Shown here: positions 32,752 through 40,471 of the stretch, in pieces
Layout: each line of letters opens with the position of its first letter
Numbering within the stretch: position 1 is the stretch's first letter
Assembly: GCA_016786465.1 (NCBI GenBank)
Contig: JAEUWC010000008.1
Coordinates: 62,001-126,000, forward strand
From: Bdellovibrionales bacterium
GTDB taxonomy: Bacteria; Bdellovibrionota; UBA1018
Direction: 5' to 3'
DNA length: 64,000 nt
Notes under the pieces: generated by a model
Databases searched by the model: none
The model's input: the letters and a program-made list of their open reading frames with translations, nothing else
Told to the model about the DNA's origin: nothing
Translations under genes and position numbers: made by a program

Positions 32752-33834
32752 ATGAGTGAATTCCACATGCCTTCTCGAATCCAATCCATCGGCCTGCGGC
32801 TGGATCGCTGGTTTTCGAATCATTCTAGGGTCCTGCCTTGGCGTGATGATCCGTCAGTTTATCGTGTTTGGGTTTCTGAAATCATGCTTCAGCAGACCCA
32901 GGTCGCGACCGTCATTCCTTACTTCGAAAATTTTTTGAAAAAGTTTCCGACCGTCGAAGCCTTGGCATCGTGCAGTGTCGACGAAGTCGAAAAGGCTTGG
33001 GCGGGACTGGGCTATTATTCCCGTGCACGAAACCTTCGTGCCGCCGCCATCCAGATCGTCAAAGCCGGCGGATTCCCTTCCACGCGTGACGCTTGGTTAG
33101 AAGTTCCCGGGGTGGGGCCTTACACGGCGGGTGCCATCGCTTCAATTGCCCTAGAAAAGCCGGAAGCGATTTTAGACGGAAACGTTGAACGCGTGATTTC
33201 TAGAATCGATCGGGTTTCCCGATCGCAAGCCGGTTCGGATGCTGCGTACAAGGCCAAGCTTTGGGAAAAAGCGGGTGAATGGGTTCGGGTCGCACATCAG
33301 GCAGGGGTGGGTCCCCGCAATTTCAATCAAGCTTTGATGGAACTAGGGGCGATGGTTTGTAAGCCCAAAGGGGCAATTTGTGGAGCGTGTCCCGTCCAGA
33401 CGCATTGCCAGGCTTTTTCAAAATCCGAAGTCGAAAATTTTCCTGAAAAGAAAAAAAAGAAGCAGTGGCTTCAGGTTGCAGAAGAAGTCCACGCCTGGAT
33501 TGATCGTGACCAACTTCTTTTGCGCCGACGGGCTCAGGGCGAATGGCGCGCGGGGCTTTGGGACTTCATGGATCAAGCCCCGTCGGGCAAGACCTATAAA
33601 AAAGTCGCAAGCTTTCAAAGCAAGCACGTCGTGACTCGACACAAGATCACTCGAAAGACGACGGTCTGGGTTTCTGAAAAGCGCGCTGGGAACCCTTTAC
33701 CCAAGGGCCTAGAAACGATTTGGATTCCCTTGGATGAAGTCCAGATCGATGGTCCGCAGAAAGTCGCTACGGGGTCCGCCTTTCAAAAAACCATTCAAGC
33801 CGTATTGTCGGCGGCCAGGGGGAATTCAATCTGA
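32752..33834 (+). CDS. mutY: A/G-specific adenine DNA glycosylase
   Basis: The N-terminus has the MutY/Nth core L-P-W-R-D-D-P-S-V-Y-R-V-W-V-S-E-I-M-L-Q-Q-T (catalytic Glu), the helix-hairpin-helix V-P-G-V-G-P-Y-T-A-G-A-I-A-S-I-A and the catalytic Asp in I-L-D-G-N-V-E-R-V. Cys-x6-Cys-x2-Cys-x5-Cys (C-K-P-K-G-A-I-C-G-A-C then C) binds the 4Fe-4S cluster. A NUDIX-like C-terminal domain would read 8-oxoG. The enzyme removes A mispaired with 8-oxoG. I use the ATG at 32752; one at 32767 is also possible. mutY lies only about 0.4 kb from mutS, two mismatch-avoidance genes close together. Confidence 0.9.
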   Translation: MSEFHMPSRIQSIGLRLDRWFSNHSRVLPWRDDPSVYRVWVSEIMLQQTQVATVIPYFENFLKKFPTVEALASCSVDEVEKAWAGLGYYSRARNLRAAAIQIVKAGGFPSTRDAWLEVPGVGPYTAGAIASIALEKPEAILDGNVERVISRIDRVSRSQAGSDAAYKAKLWEKAGEWVRVAHQAGVGPRNFNQALMELGAMVCKPKGAICGACPVQTHCQAFSKSEVENFPEKKKKKQWLQVAEEVHAWIDRDQLLLRRRAQGEWRAGLWDFMDQAPSGKTYKKVASFQSKHVVTRHKITRKTTVWVSEKRAGNPLPKGLETIWIPLDEVQIDGPQKVATGSAFQKTIQAVLSAARGNSI

Positions 33835-34169
33835 TGAAAGCACTTCCGACCATTGGGCTTTTGTTATTGTCGAATCTTTTCATGACCGCCGCATGGTACG
33901 GCCATTTGAAATTTAAGAACCTAGCGCTTTGGGCGGCGATCCTGATCAGTTGGGGGTTGGCTTTTTTTGAATATGTTCTTCAAGTTCCAGCCAACCGTAT
34001 CGGTTACGAAAATTTTTCAGCCTACCAACTGAAAATCCTGCAAGAATGCTTAGCGCTTCTGGTTTTCATGGGGTTTGCAGCGATCTATTTGGGCGAAGGG
34101 CTTCAGTGGCGGTACGGCGTATCGATGGTCTTGATCTTGATCGCCGTCGCAGTCGCCTTTTACAAATAG
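33834..34169 (+). CDS. DUF486 (DMT-like) four-helix membrane protein
   Basis: About 111 residues form four hydrophobic helices. The signature F-M-T-A-A-W-Y-G-H-L-K-F early on, F-F-E-Y-V-L-Q-V-P-A-N-R-I-G and L-K-I-L-Q-E identify the DUF486 family, small relatives of the drug/metabolite transporter fold. The function of the family is unproven. The ATG overlaps the mutY stop (TGATG), so it is coupled to mutY, which is likely just arrangement. Its stop touches the convergent mutS stop. Confidence 0.8.
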   Translation: MKALPTIGLLLLSNLFMTAAWYGHLKFKNLALWAAILISWGLAFFEYVLQVPANRIGYENFSAYQLKILQECLALLVFMGFAAIYLGEGLQWRYGVSMVLILIAVAVAFYK

Positions 34170-36878
34170 TTAGGTATAGGCCGAAAAATCAGACTTCACT
34201 TGGGCCAGGCGATTCAAAGCTTGTAGTGGCGTCATTTCGTCAATCTTCAAGTCTTGAATTTCTTGAAGCTTGGATTGAAGGGTTTCCAGTTCCTGGATTT
34301 TTTCGCGAAGCTGAGATTGAAGCGAATTCAGTTGGGCAAGGTCTTCGTCAGCGCGAGAAGGTTCGGCCAGGGCTGAAAGGAAATCCATTTGCGCCGTCGG
34401 AGCGTCGTTTTTCGCGATCCGGGATTTTTCCAGGTCTTTTAAAACCTTCCAGGCGCGATCGATGACGGATTTCGGAAGTCCGGCAAGGCTGGCGACTTGA
34501 ACGCCAAAGCTTTCATTTGCTCGCCCCGATCGAAGTTCATATAAAAAGCGTAGGTCATTCTTGCCTTTGGAACTTTCAACCGCAACATGCGCATTTCTAA
34601 GTCCCAGTTGCTTGCCTTCCAGTTCCGTCAGTTCGTGATAATGGGTTGCAAAAAGCGTCCGCGCGCGAATCTTTCCGCAGATCCATTCCAGCGTTGCCCA
34701 AGCCACCGACATTCCGTCAAAGGTTGAAGTCCCGCGGCCAATTTCATCTAGAATCAAAAGTGATTTGCGATTGGCGTAATTTAGGATGTGCGCCAGTTCC
34801 GTCATTTCCACCATGAACGTCGATTGTCCGCGGCTAATCGCATCCTGGGCACCAATTCGGGTGTAAAGCGATTCCACTATTCCGATGCGTGCAGATTCTG
34901 CAGGAACGGCTGCGCCCATCTGAGCAAGCACGACGATCAACGCGACTTGGCGCATGACCGTCGATTTACCGCCCATATTGGGCCCGGTGATCAATAGAAT
35001 TTGGGATTCCTGGTTTCCGCTAGACCCCAAAAGCTGAGTGTCGTTAGGAACGAACCGGCCGCCCAGTTGTTGGTCGACCATTGGATGTCGGCCCTTGCGG
35101 ATGTCTAGATCCAGCGAAGTGTCCAAATTGGGTTGAACAAATCCTGGGCGATCCAAAAGATGACTTAGGCTTTGAAGGCAATCCAAAGCGGCAACAGCTT
35201 GGGACGCTTCCAGGATCCAGGAAATTTGGTCGCTGATTTCTTCAATCAGTTGCTCGAAAAGTTTTCTTTCTAAGGCGATTTGTTTGGCTTCGGCATGAAC
35301 GATTTCGTCTTCGAACTTTTTCAGTTCTTCGGTGAAAAAACGTTCGGCGCCAACCGTGGTTTGCTTTCGCTGGTAATGTGCAGGAACGTTTTTTAAGTGT
35401 GTGCTGGTGACTTCAATATAATAGCCAAAAACGCGGTTGAATCGAACTTTCAGGCTAGGGATCCCCGTTTGGGTTCGTTCGCGTGTTTCCAGTTCCACAA
35501 GCCAGTTAGAACCGTCTTGATTGATTCGAATCAAGCGATCCAGTTCTGGATCTGTTCCCAGTTGAAAGACTCCCGCTTCTTTGTGGGTCAGTGGGGCTTC
35601 TTCTTTTTGGGTCTTTAAGATCTTTGCCGTCAGTTCGGCCAGGTGACTTTGGGCATTTGAAATTCGGGCCGCGATTTCCTGAAGCCGCTGTGAACGGGCA
35701 TTCGCCAAGATCAACGGAATATCTGCCACGCGATTCAGACTTTTGGCCAAAGCATAAGTGTCGCGCGGATTCGCCAACCGTGTCGTGATGCGGCCGGTGA
35801 TTCGTTCCAGATCATAGACTTCGGATAATTTTTCCATCACTCGCGCGCGGGTGTTGGATGTTTCGGCCAGTTCGGCAGTTGCAAGCTGGCGCGCTTGGAT
35901 TTCTTCAAGATCAATTCGGGGTTCCGTCACCCAGCGCTTCAGTAGGCGCGAGCCAAGGCTTGTCTTCGTTTGGTTGACGAAGTCGTACAGGTTCGGCGTC
36001 CCGTCGGGTTTGGGAAGTAGATCCAAATGAGAAATCGTTTGTGGGCCAAAGACCAGGGTGCTTGGGCGATCCAAGGCTTCGGGAAGCGCGATGTGGGCTA
36101 ATACTTCTACGCCCTGGCTTTTTGCGGCGTATTTGCAAAGGATCGCCATGGCTGGAATCGATTGCGCGATCGGAAAAAGAACATCCAAGATCGCAAGCCC
36201 AAATTGCTTCTTTAGGAATTCAGCCGCTGCCGCTTCCGTCAGATAGTTCGAAGGAAGATCTTCTAACAAAACGTCTTTTCGCGCACGAAGGGTCGAGGCC
36301 GCATCGAGCGGAAGTTTTTCGCCGATACGAAGAAAATGGCGGATCGGAAGTTGGGAAAGTTCCAGGCAAAGTCGGGTCGCTGCAATGGGCTGGCTTAGGC
36401 GTGTTTGTCCGGTCGATGCGTCCAAAAGCGCCAAGATCCAAGTGCCATCGCTGGAAGCGTGGGCAGGGTCGACCGGGATCGCGGTGGCTAAAAAAGCCAT
36501 TTCGTTTCCGTCAGTTTCAAATTGGATGGCCGGAGTAAAAACCCGCGTGATGGCACGCTTGACGATCGACTTGGATCCTTGGCCGGGTTCCATTTCGCCT
36601 TCCATTTGTTCGCCGATGGCGACTTTCCGGCCAGCTTTCAAAAGTTTTTGAATGTAGCCTTGAACACTGTGGTGGGGGACGCCAGCCATTGGGGTGGGGT
36701 TGGCCTTGCCCTTGTCCCGCGAAGTCAGTGTGATTTCCAAGATCTTCGACGCGTCGATCGCGTCTTCAGCGAAAACTTCGTAAAAGTCACCCATTCGGAA
36801 AAGCAAGATTGCATCAGCGACTTGGGACTTTAGATCCCAGTACTGCTTCATCAGGGGTGAAAGATTCGTTTCGCTCAT
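34170..36878 (-). CDS. mutS: DNA mismatch repair protein MutS
   Basis: Start M-S-E-T-N-L-S-P-L-M-K-Q-Y-W (902 residues). The mismatch-binding domain follows with F-R-M-G-D-F-Y-E-V-F (the Phe-x-Glu motif). The ATPase domain has I-T-G-P-N-M-G-G-K-S-T near residue 629, then S-T-F-M-V-E-M-T-E-L, L-I-L-D-E-I-G-R-G-T-S-T-F-D-G and F-A-T-H-Y-H-E-L-T. MutS binds mismatches and recruits MutL. A longer in-frame extension exists upstream but would translate terminator repeats and is rejected. No ribosome binding site is visible; the gene lies behind several terminators so it needs its own promoter (a weak one at 36891-36919). Confidence 0.96.
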   Translation of the reverse strand: MSETNLSPLMKQYWDLKSQVADAILLFRMGDFYEVFAEDAIDASKILEITLTSRDKGKANPTPMAGVPHHSVQGYIQKLLKAGRKVAIGEQMEGEMEPGQGSKSIVKRAITRVFTPAIQFETDGNEMAFLATAIPVDPAHASSDGTWILALLDASTGQTRLSQPIAATRLCLELSQLPIRHFLRIGEKLPLDAASTLRARKDVLLEDLPSNYLTEAAAAEFLKKQFGLAILDVLFPIAQSIPAMAILCKYAAKSQGVEVLAHIALPEALDRPSTLVFGPQTISHLDLLPKPDGTPNLYDFVNQTKTSLGSRLLKRWVTEPRIDLEEIQARQLATAELAETSNTRARVMEKLSEVYDLERITGRITTRLANPRDTYALAKSLNRVADIPLILANARSQRLQEIAARISNAQSHLAELTAKILKTQKEEAPLTHKEAGVFQLGTDPELDRLIRINQDGSNWLVELETRERTQTGIPSLKVRFNRVFGYYIEVTSTHLKNVPAHYQRKQTTVGAERFFTEELKKFEDEIVHAEAKQIALERKLFEQLIEEISDQISWILEASQAVAALDCLQSLSHLLDRPGFVQPNLDTSLDLDIRKGRHPMVDQQLGGRFVPNDTQLLGSSGNQESQILLITGPNMGGKSTVMRQVALIVVLAQMGAAVPAESARIGIVESLYTRIGAQDAISRGQSTFMVEMTELAHILNYANRKSLLILDEIGRGTSTFDGMSVAWATLEWICGKIRARTLFATHYHELTELEGKQLGLRNAHVAVESSKGKNDLRFLYELRSGRANESFGVQVASLAGLPKSVIDRAWKVLKDLEKSRIAKNDAPTAQMDFLSALAEPSRADEDLAQLNSLQSQLREKIQELETLQSKLQEIQDLKIDEMTPLQALNRLAQVKSDFSAYT

Positions 36879-36890
36879 GGGTTTGGGAAC

Positions 36891-36919
36891 GCGGTACCAG
36901 CTTGGGGGGCTTCGATCAA
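36891..36919 (-). promoter_or_regulatory. Weak promoter candidate for mutS
   Basis: On the minus strand TTGATC and TACCGC are 17 nt apart, ending 12 nt before the mutS start. The -35 is good, the -10 poor. I list it because mutS lies downstream of strong terminators and must have a promoter close by. Confidence 0.22.
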
Positions 36920-36930
36920 GGCTTCTAAAG

Positions 36931-36949
36931 ACCCGCGCCAGGCGCGGGT
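36931..36949 (-). terminator. GC-rich hairpin at the end of the terminator region
   Basis: ACCCGCGCC and GGCGCGGGT are perfect inverted repeats separated by one base, so the real stem is 7-8 bp. On the minus strand only TCTTT follows. It is the last hairpin before mutS and is unlike the 40-bp repeats in sequence. Confidence 0.4.
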
Positions 36950-36969
36950 TCGCGGACGGAAAAAAAGAC

Positions 36970-37130
36970 CCGGCCGAGCCGAAACGTGCTTGGCCGGAAT
37001 TAAAAAAACCCGGCCGAGCCGAAATGCGCTTGGCCGGAATTAAAAAGACCCGGCCGAGCCGAAATGCGCTTGGCCGGAATAAAAAAGAGCCGGCCGAGCC
37101 GAAATGCGCTTGGCCGGAATAAAAAAGAGC
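36970..37130 (-). repeat. Tandem array of four 40-bp terminator-like hairpin repeats
   Basis: Four units with an exact 40-nt period start at 36971, 37011, 37051 and 37091; a truncated fifth starts at 37131. Each has arms CCGGCCGAGC and GCTTGGCCGG (10 bp, one G-T) around the loop CGAAATGC (CGAAACGT in the first). Between stems is an A-run which on the minus strand becomes a run of 5-7 T right after the stem. Read from the outer-membrane protein gene towards mutS, every unit therefore has the form of an intrinsic terminator. There are no unique spacers, so this is not a CRISPR array. Confidence 0.85.
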
Positions 37131-37175
37131 CGGCCGGCCGAAAAAGCGGGGGGATGCTTTGTCGGCCGGCCGGCT
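37128..37175 (-). terminator. Strong intrinsic terminator of the outer-membrane protein gene
   Basis: AGCCGGCCGGCCGA and TCGGCCGGCCGGCT are a perfect 14-bp inverted repeat, with an inner AAAGC/GCTTT stem in the 20-nt loop. On the minus strand the stem is followed by C and six T. It starts about 59 nt after the stop of the outer-membrane protein gene and fuses with the first 40-bp repeat unit. It is the first of at least five consecutive terminators. Confidence 0.8.
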
Positions 37176-37233
37176 CGGGACTTGGGGCGCTCGGGTTGCG
37201 AGGCCCACAAGTCGTTTACTTAAGTCGAGCTCA

Positions 37234-38325
37234 TTAGAAGATCACGCCGTTGATCCAAAGACCGACACTTGCGGTGTGGGTCCATGGCATGACGGGGAAT
37301 GCTGCTGCATTCGGGGTCTTCTTGCGCTTTGCAATGGTTTGGTCATTTGCGACGCGCTCGCGAAGACCGTCATCCAAAGGCGTCGAAAAACGGATGTGTG
37401 GGTACAAGGTGAAGTGCTTGCTGATCTTGTAGGTGTATCCCATTTCAACCGGAGCAAACCAGCGCTGGAACGACTGACCCGAGTTCTTGCGAATGTCCAA
37501 CGTCATGCCTGCGCGAAGACCTTGATTCTCGGACAATGCATAGTTGATCGAAGGGTTCGCCACGAACAGGATCTGTGGCTTCGTTCCGGTCACGTCTTGG
37601 GGTGCCAAGGCGTCAGCATCGCGGTAGATGAAAACGCGTGGGGAAACCAGCGCAAACACCGACCACTTCGAACCGGCCTTGCGGTAGTTGAAGCTAGAAA
37701 ACAACCCTGGGTTGATGATTTGGGTCCGCGCCTGAGGAATCTGTCCGATTCCAGGGACGTCCGTGTTGAAGGCTCCGCTCAATGACCAATCCGCACCTTT
37801 CAAAAGGGTGCCAGAAATTCCGATACGGCCGCCTTGATCGCGGAAAGTGATGAAGCCCGGTTCGGTTGGGCGGGTTGAATCAAAAATCTGTTGAAGGCGG
37901 AACTGATAGTCCAAACCGATCCGGTCTGTCAGTTTGTAACGAACCGAAAGATTGGTCCACATGCTGATGCCTGAATCGCTGGCATAGCCAGTCGAACTGC
38001 TGACGGGTAGGTGGGCCGGTTGACCAAATCCTGGTCCGTCAATAAAAGTGAAGTAGTTCGCACCAAAGCCACCTAGAAACTTCTTTAGGCCGCTTTGCTT
38101 GATGCTGGCTTCCGAAGTGGTTGCGGCAGGAGCCGAAGCTGCCTGCGCATCTTTTTCCACCTTCTGTTCAATGGCGGCTGCTGCTGGCAGGTTGGTTTCG
38201 ATTTTTTCTGCCGATGCTTGGCTGGTTTCGATTTGGTCAGTAGCCGGCTTTGCTTTGATGGTGGTTGCATTTGCTGCTGTAGCGGCAAAGGCGGAAATGA
38301 CGAAGGCCCCTAAGATACGATTCAT
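37234..38325 (-). CDS. Outer-membrane beta-barrel protein (porin-like)
   Basis: The signal peptide (I-L-G-A-F-V-I-S-A-F-A-A-T-A-A-N-A) is followed by a roughly 60-residue Ala/Gln/Glu-rich region, then a beta-barrel-like part. Alternating strands such as W-T-N-L-S-V-R-Y-K-L, I-G-L-D-Y-Q-F-R-L-Q-Q and F-T-L-Y-P-H-I-R-F-S are seen, and the C-terminus A-S-V-G-L-W-I-N-G-V-I-F ends in the Phe typical of BAM substrates. The Ala-rich N-terminal part could be a periplasmic linker. The family is not recognised further. It has a sigma-54 promoter and a sigma-70-like promoter upstream and is followed by a stack of terminators, which suggests high or tightly controlled expression. Confidence 0.75.
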   Translation of the reverse strand: MNRILGAFVISAFAATAANATTIKAKPATDQIETSQASAEKIETNLPAAAAIEQKVEKDAQAASAPAATTSEASIKQSGLKKFLGGFGANYFTFIDGPGFGQPAHLPVSSSTGYASDSGISMWTNLSVRYKLTDRIGLDYQFRLQQIFDSTRPTEPGFITFRDQGGRIGISGTLLKGADWSLSGAFNTDVPGIGQIPQARTQIINPGLFSSFNYRKAGSKWSVFALVSPRVFIYRDADALAPQDVTGTKPQILFVANPSINYALSENQGLRAGMTLDIRKNSGQSFQRWFAPVEMGYTYKISKHFTLYPHIRFSTPLDDGLRERVANDQTIAKRKKTPNAAAFPVMPWTHTASVGLWINGVIF

Positions 38326-38369
38326 TTTTTAGTCCCCTGAGTTTTGACTAACCCGTTATTGTTGACTGG

Positions 38370-38397
38370 ATTTAGCTAATTTAACTCGCAGCGTCAA
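38370..38397 (-). promoter_or_regulatory. Sigma-70-type promoter candidate for the outer-membrane protein
   Basis: On the minus strand TTGACG (38392-38397) and CTAAAT (38370-38375) are 16 nt apart; TAAATC gives 17 nt. It lies 45 nt upstream of the start codon, and AGGGGA supplies a ribosome binding site. It could serve basal expression beside the sigma-54 promoter further upstream. Confidence 0.4.
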
Positions 38398-38460
38398 TCT
38401 GCAATTTCGGTCCTAATCGAACCCTAAAACAGACTTTTCGCTAACGATTGCTCCCCATTG

Positions 38461-38476
38461 AGCAAGCCCGGTGCCA
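38461..38476 (-). promoter_or_regulatory. Sigma-54 (-24/-12) promoter
   Basis: On the minus strand TGGCACCGGGCTTGCT, preceded by T, has all defined consensus bases except the G after TGGCAC; GG and GC are 10 nt apart. The expected start at about 38450 gives a leader of about 125 nt for the outer-membrane protein gene. It lies in the divergent 274-nt region whose other side leads to the isochorismatase-like gene. Confidence 0.65.
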
Positions 38477-38599
38477 AGGACTATTCTTTTATAACTGATG
38501 GAAAAGATAGGCTTTCAGGATACCCATCTTTTGGAATTTTCTGGCCCTGGTGCGAAAGGAAACCTTCCCTTATGCTTTGCGACATTATATAGGTCGGCC

Positions 38600-39205
38600 A
38601 TGCAAAAAATCTTGGGGACCTGGTTGTCGGTACTGGCTTTGGCTTTGTCATATGATGCGTATGCCGCAGGGATTCCGAAGTCGGAAGTCGCCGTGGTTTT
38701 GATCGATATGCAGCCCGGCTTTTACAAGCGTGGCGGGGTCGTCGGTAGCCAGGGCCTAAAGGACCTAGTCGCTGAACAGTCAAAGCTTTTGAATTGGGCC
38801 GTCCAAGAAGGCGTTCCCGTCCTAATCTTTGAATATTCGGGATTTCAGCCGACGAATATTTCGCTGACCGATCTTTTGGTCGGATCGACCTTCAAGGCCA
38901 TTACCAAGTACGAAGACGATGGTTTTGGATATGACAGCCATGACGAAGCCGTGCAGACCTTGGATTCTTGGGGCGCCAAGACCCTGATTGCAGCGGGTAT
39001 CAATGGTCCCTATTGCGTTCGCTCGACAGTTTTGGGGGCTCTTGCAGCCGGATACGATGTGATCAGTTCTCCGGCGATCACCGGAAACATCAATCACAAC
39101 CCCCCGACCTACCCAAATACGACCTGGTATTCTCCTAGGAACAAATTCACGATTTTGCCGGATTTGGCTTCGATTTTGGCCTTGATTGACGTTTCGACGC
39201 CTTAG
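38600..39205 (+). CDS. Exported isochorismatase-like cysteine hydrolase
   Basis: The signal peptide (I-L-G-T-W-L-S-V-L-A-L-A-L-S-Y-D-A-Y-A-A) is followed by an isochorismatase-fold domain. It has V-V-L-I-D-M-Q-P-G-F (Asp), A-I-T-K-Y-E-D-D-G-F (Lys) and N-G-P-Y-C-V-R-S-T-V-L-G-A-L-A-A-G-Y (catalytic Cys near 138). The family hydrolyses amides or vinyl ethers, for example nicotinamide or isochorismate, and is normally cytoplasmic, so the export signal is unusual. I chose the ATG at 38600 (AGG 6 nt upstream) rather than an upstream one because it yields this signal peptide. The substrate is unknown. Confidence 0.75.
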   Translation: MQKILGTWLSVLALALSYDAYAAGIPKSEVAVVLIDMQPGFYKRGGVVGSQGLKDLVAEQSKLLNWAVQEGVPVLIFEYSGFQPTNISLTDLLVGSTFKAITKYEDDGFGYDSHDEAVQTLDSWGAKTLIAAGINGPYCVRSTVLGALAAGYDVISSPAITGNINHNPPTYPNTTWYSPRNKFTILPDLASILALIDVSTP

Positions 39206-39229
39206 GTTCTATACCTGACTAGTTTTGTC

Positions 39230-39258
39230 TTGTATTAGGGGAGCGCCTTTGGTATATC
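39230..39258 (+). promoter_or_regulatory. Sigma-70-type promoter predicting a leaderless message
   Basis: TTGTAT (39230-39235), a 17-nt spacer and TATATC (39253-39258). Transcription would begin at 39264-39265, the first base of the ATG of the next gene, which has no ribosome binding site. Both facts fit a leaderless mRNA. Confidence 0.45.
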
Positions 39259-39264
39259 CCCGCC

Positions 39265-40458
39265 ATGATTCTGAATCCGTCCTTTCGTATCGGCGCAGTC
39301 GGTCTGGCTTTGGCTTTAACCGTTTCCAGTTTTGCCGGCGGTCTACTTCCAGGGAAAACCGCGCGCATGGCAAGGCGCCAGGCCCGTTTGGAAAAGAAGC
39401 TGATTCAGGAAACTGAAAAAGCATTGGATAGCGCTGCGTTCACGAAATTCGGATCGCGGGCAGCTTTGAGCCGGGGTTCGTTTGAATTCTTATCCAAAAT
39501 GAATCGTCTGGATTTTTCCCAGATGGACGTCGCCGTCTTAATGCAAATGATCTTCTTTTTGGTTTCCGAAGAAGCAGCAGCGGACGTTCGTGAAATGTTG
39601 GCGGACATGAAGTCAACCATGACCGAAAAAAAGAAGCTTCGCGAAATGATGGAAAAGGCTTCGGCACGCAAAGAAAAAATGAGCAGCATGCTTCGCAGTC
39701 AGTTTGAACAGCTGGCTTCGGAAGCTGAAAAGTCGCCAGAACTTGTTTTTGAACCCTACCGTGAAAGCCGCAAGCTGAAGTGGACGCCGGATTCTTCTGA
39801 AACGGTGGGCGTCGCATCGGGATCTGGGGACGTGACTTTGCAGATTCAATGTTCAGAAGACTGTAGCGTCGAACTTCGAGACATGAGCAAGGATCAAGTC
39901 TTGGATACAGGGCGCTCGGGCCCCGGGCACGGTCCCTTGGTTTTGAAGGGCTTGGTGATTGGTCTGACCCCAGTTTCAGTTTCCGTAAAATCGGCTTCGA
40001 CCAAGAAAAAGCGCGTTTTTGACAGCGCTGATCTAGATATTTTTTACGCACGTCCGACAACTGGAAACGCATACCAGCCGAAGTGCCGCCAAGACGGCGG
40101 AACCTGCACTCAGCTTCCCGAACAAATGAAGAAGCTTGCGAAATTGGAAGCCGAACTGGCTACCAAGATTTCCGGAATCAAACTGCCAGAAACGGAAAAA
40201 AAGAATTTGGCACGTTCGATGGTCGAAATTGTCGGCCGCCAGATTTCATTGGCAAAACGTGCCGAAAGCCTGGTGCTTTCAGGCTACGTGACTCCTTCCG
40301 AAAAAGCGGAACTGGATTCGCTGTCGGATCTGTCGCAAGAACAAAGTCTGCGTTTGCAAAAGTACATGGATCGCATGACCCGGGCGGACCGCTCGGCTTC
40401 GAACATCTTGAAAAAGTTTTCCGAAGCGATTTCACAGATTGTTTCGAATCTGAAATAG
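39265..40458 (+). CDS. Exported helical protein, unknown function
   Basis: A signal peptide (V-G-L-A-L-A-L-T-V-S-S-F-A-G-G) precedes a 375-residue mature protein. The first and last thirds are charged and helical (for example K-M-N-R-L-D-F and L-R-L-Q-K-Y-M-D-R-M). A middle part of about 90 residues is strand-rich with C-S-E-D-C-S-V-E, and further Cys occur at Q-P-K-C-R and T-C-T-Q. This looks like two helical regions around a small disulfide-bonded domain. No family is recognised. The stop is 13 nt from that of the convergent pyruvate kinase gene. Confidence 0.6.
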   Translation: MILNPSFRIGAVGLALALTVSSFAGGLLPGKTARMARRQARLEKKLIQETEKALDSAAFTKFGSRAALSRGSFEFLSKMNRLDFSQMDVAVLMQMIFFLVSEEAAADVREMLADMKSTMTEKKKLREMMEKASARKEKMSSMLRSQFEQLASEAEKSPELVFEPYRESRKLKWTPDSSETVGVASGSGDVTLQIQCSEDCSVELRDMSKDQVLDTGRSGPGHGPLVLKGLVIGLTPVSVSVKSASTKKKRVFDSADLDIFYARPTTGNAYQPKCRQDGGTCTQLPEQMKKLAKLEAELATKISGIKLPETEKKNLARSMVEIVGRQISLAKRAESLVLSGYVTPSEKAELDSLSDLSQEQSLRLQKYMDRMTRADRSASNILKKFSEAISQIVSNLK

Positions 40459-40471
40459 TCGTAGATCCGAA

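Noticed and set aside
36877-37122. Plus-strand open frame with repeated A-E-P-K-x-A-W-P-E peptide
   Set aside because: It is just the 40-bp repeats read in frame, with no ribosome site or start signal.
36971-37137. CRISPR-like array (regular direct repeats of 40 nt)
   Set aside because: The repeats are contiguous with no unique spacers and form terminator hairpins; no cas genes are nearby.
36879-37208. A longer MutS start giving 110 extra N-terminal residues
   Set aside because: The extension would translate the hairpin repeats (repetitive F-G-S-A-G-S-F peptide); the conserved MutS N-terminus begins at 36878.
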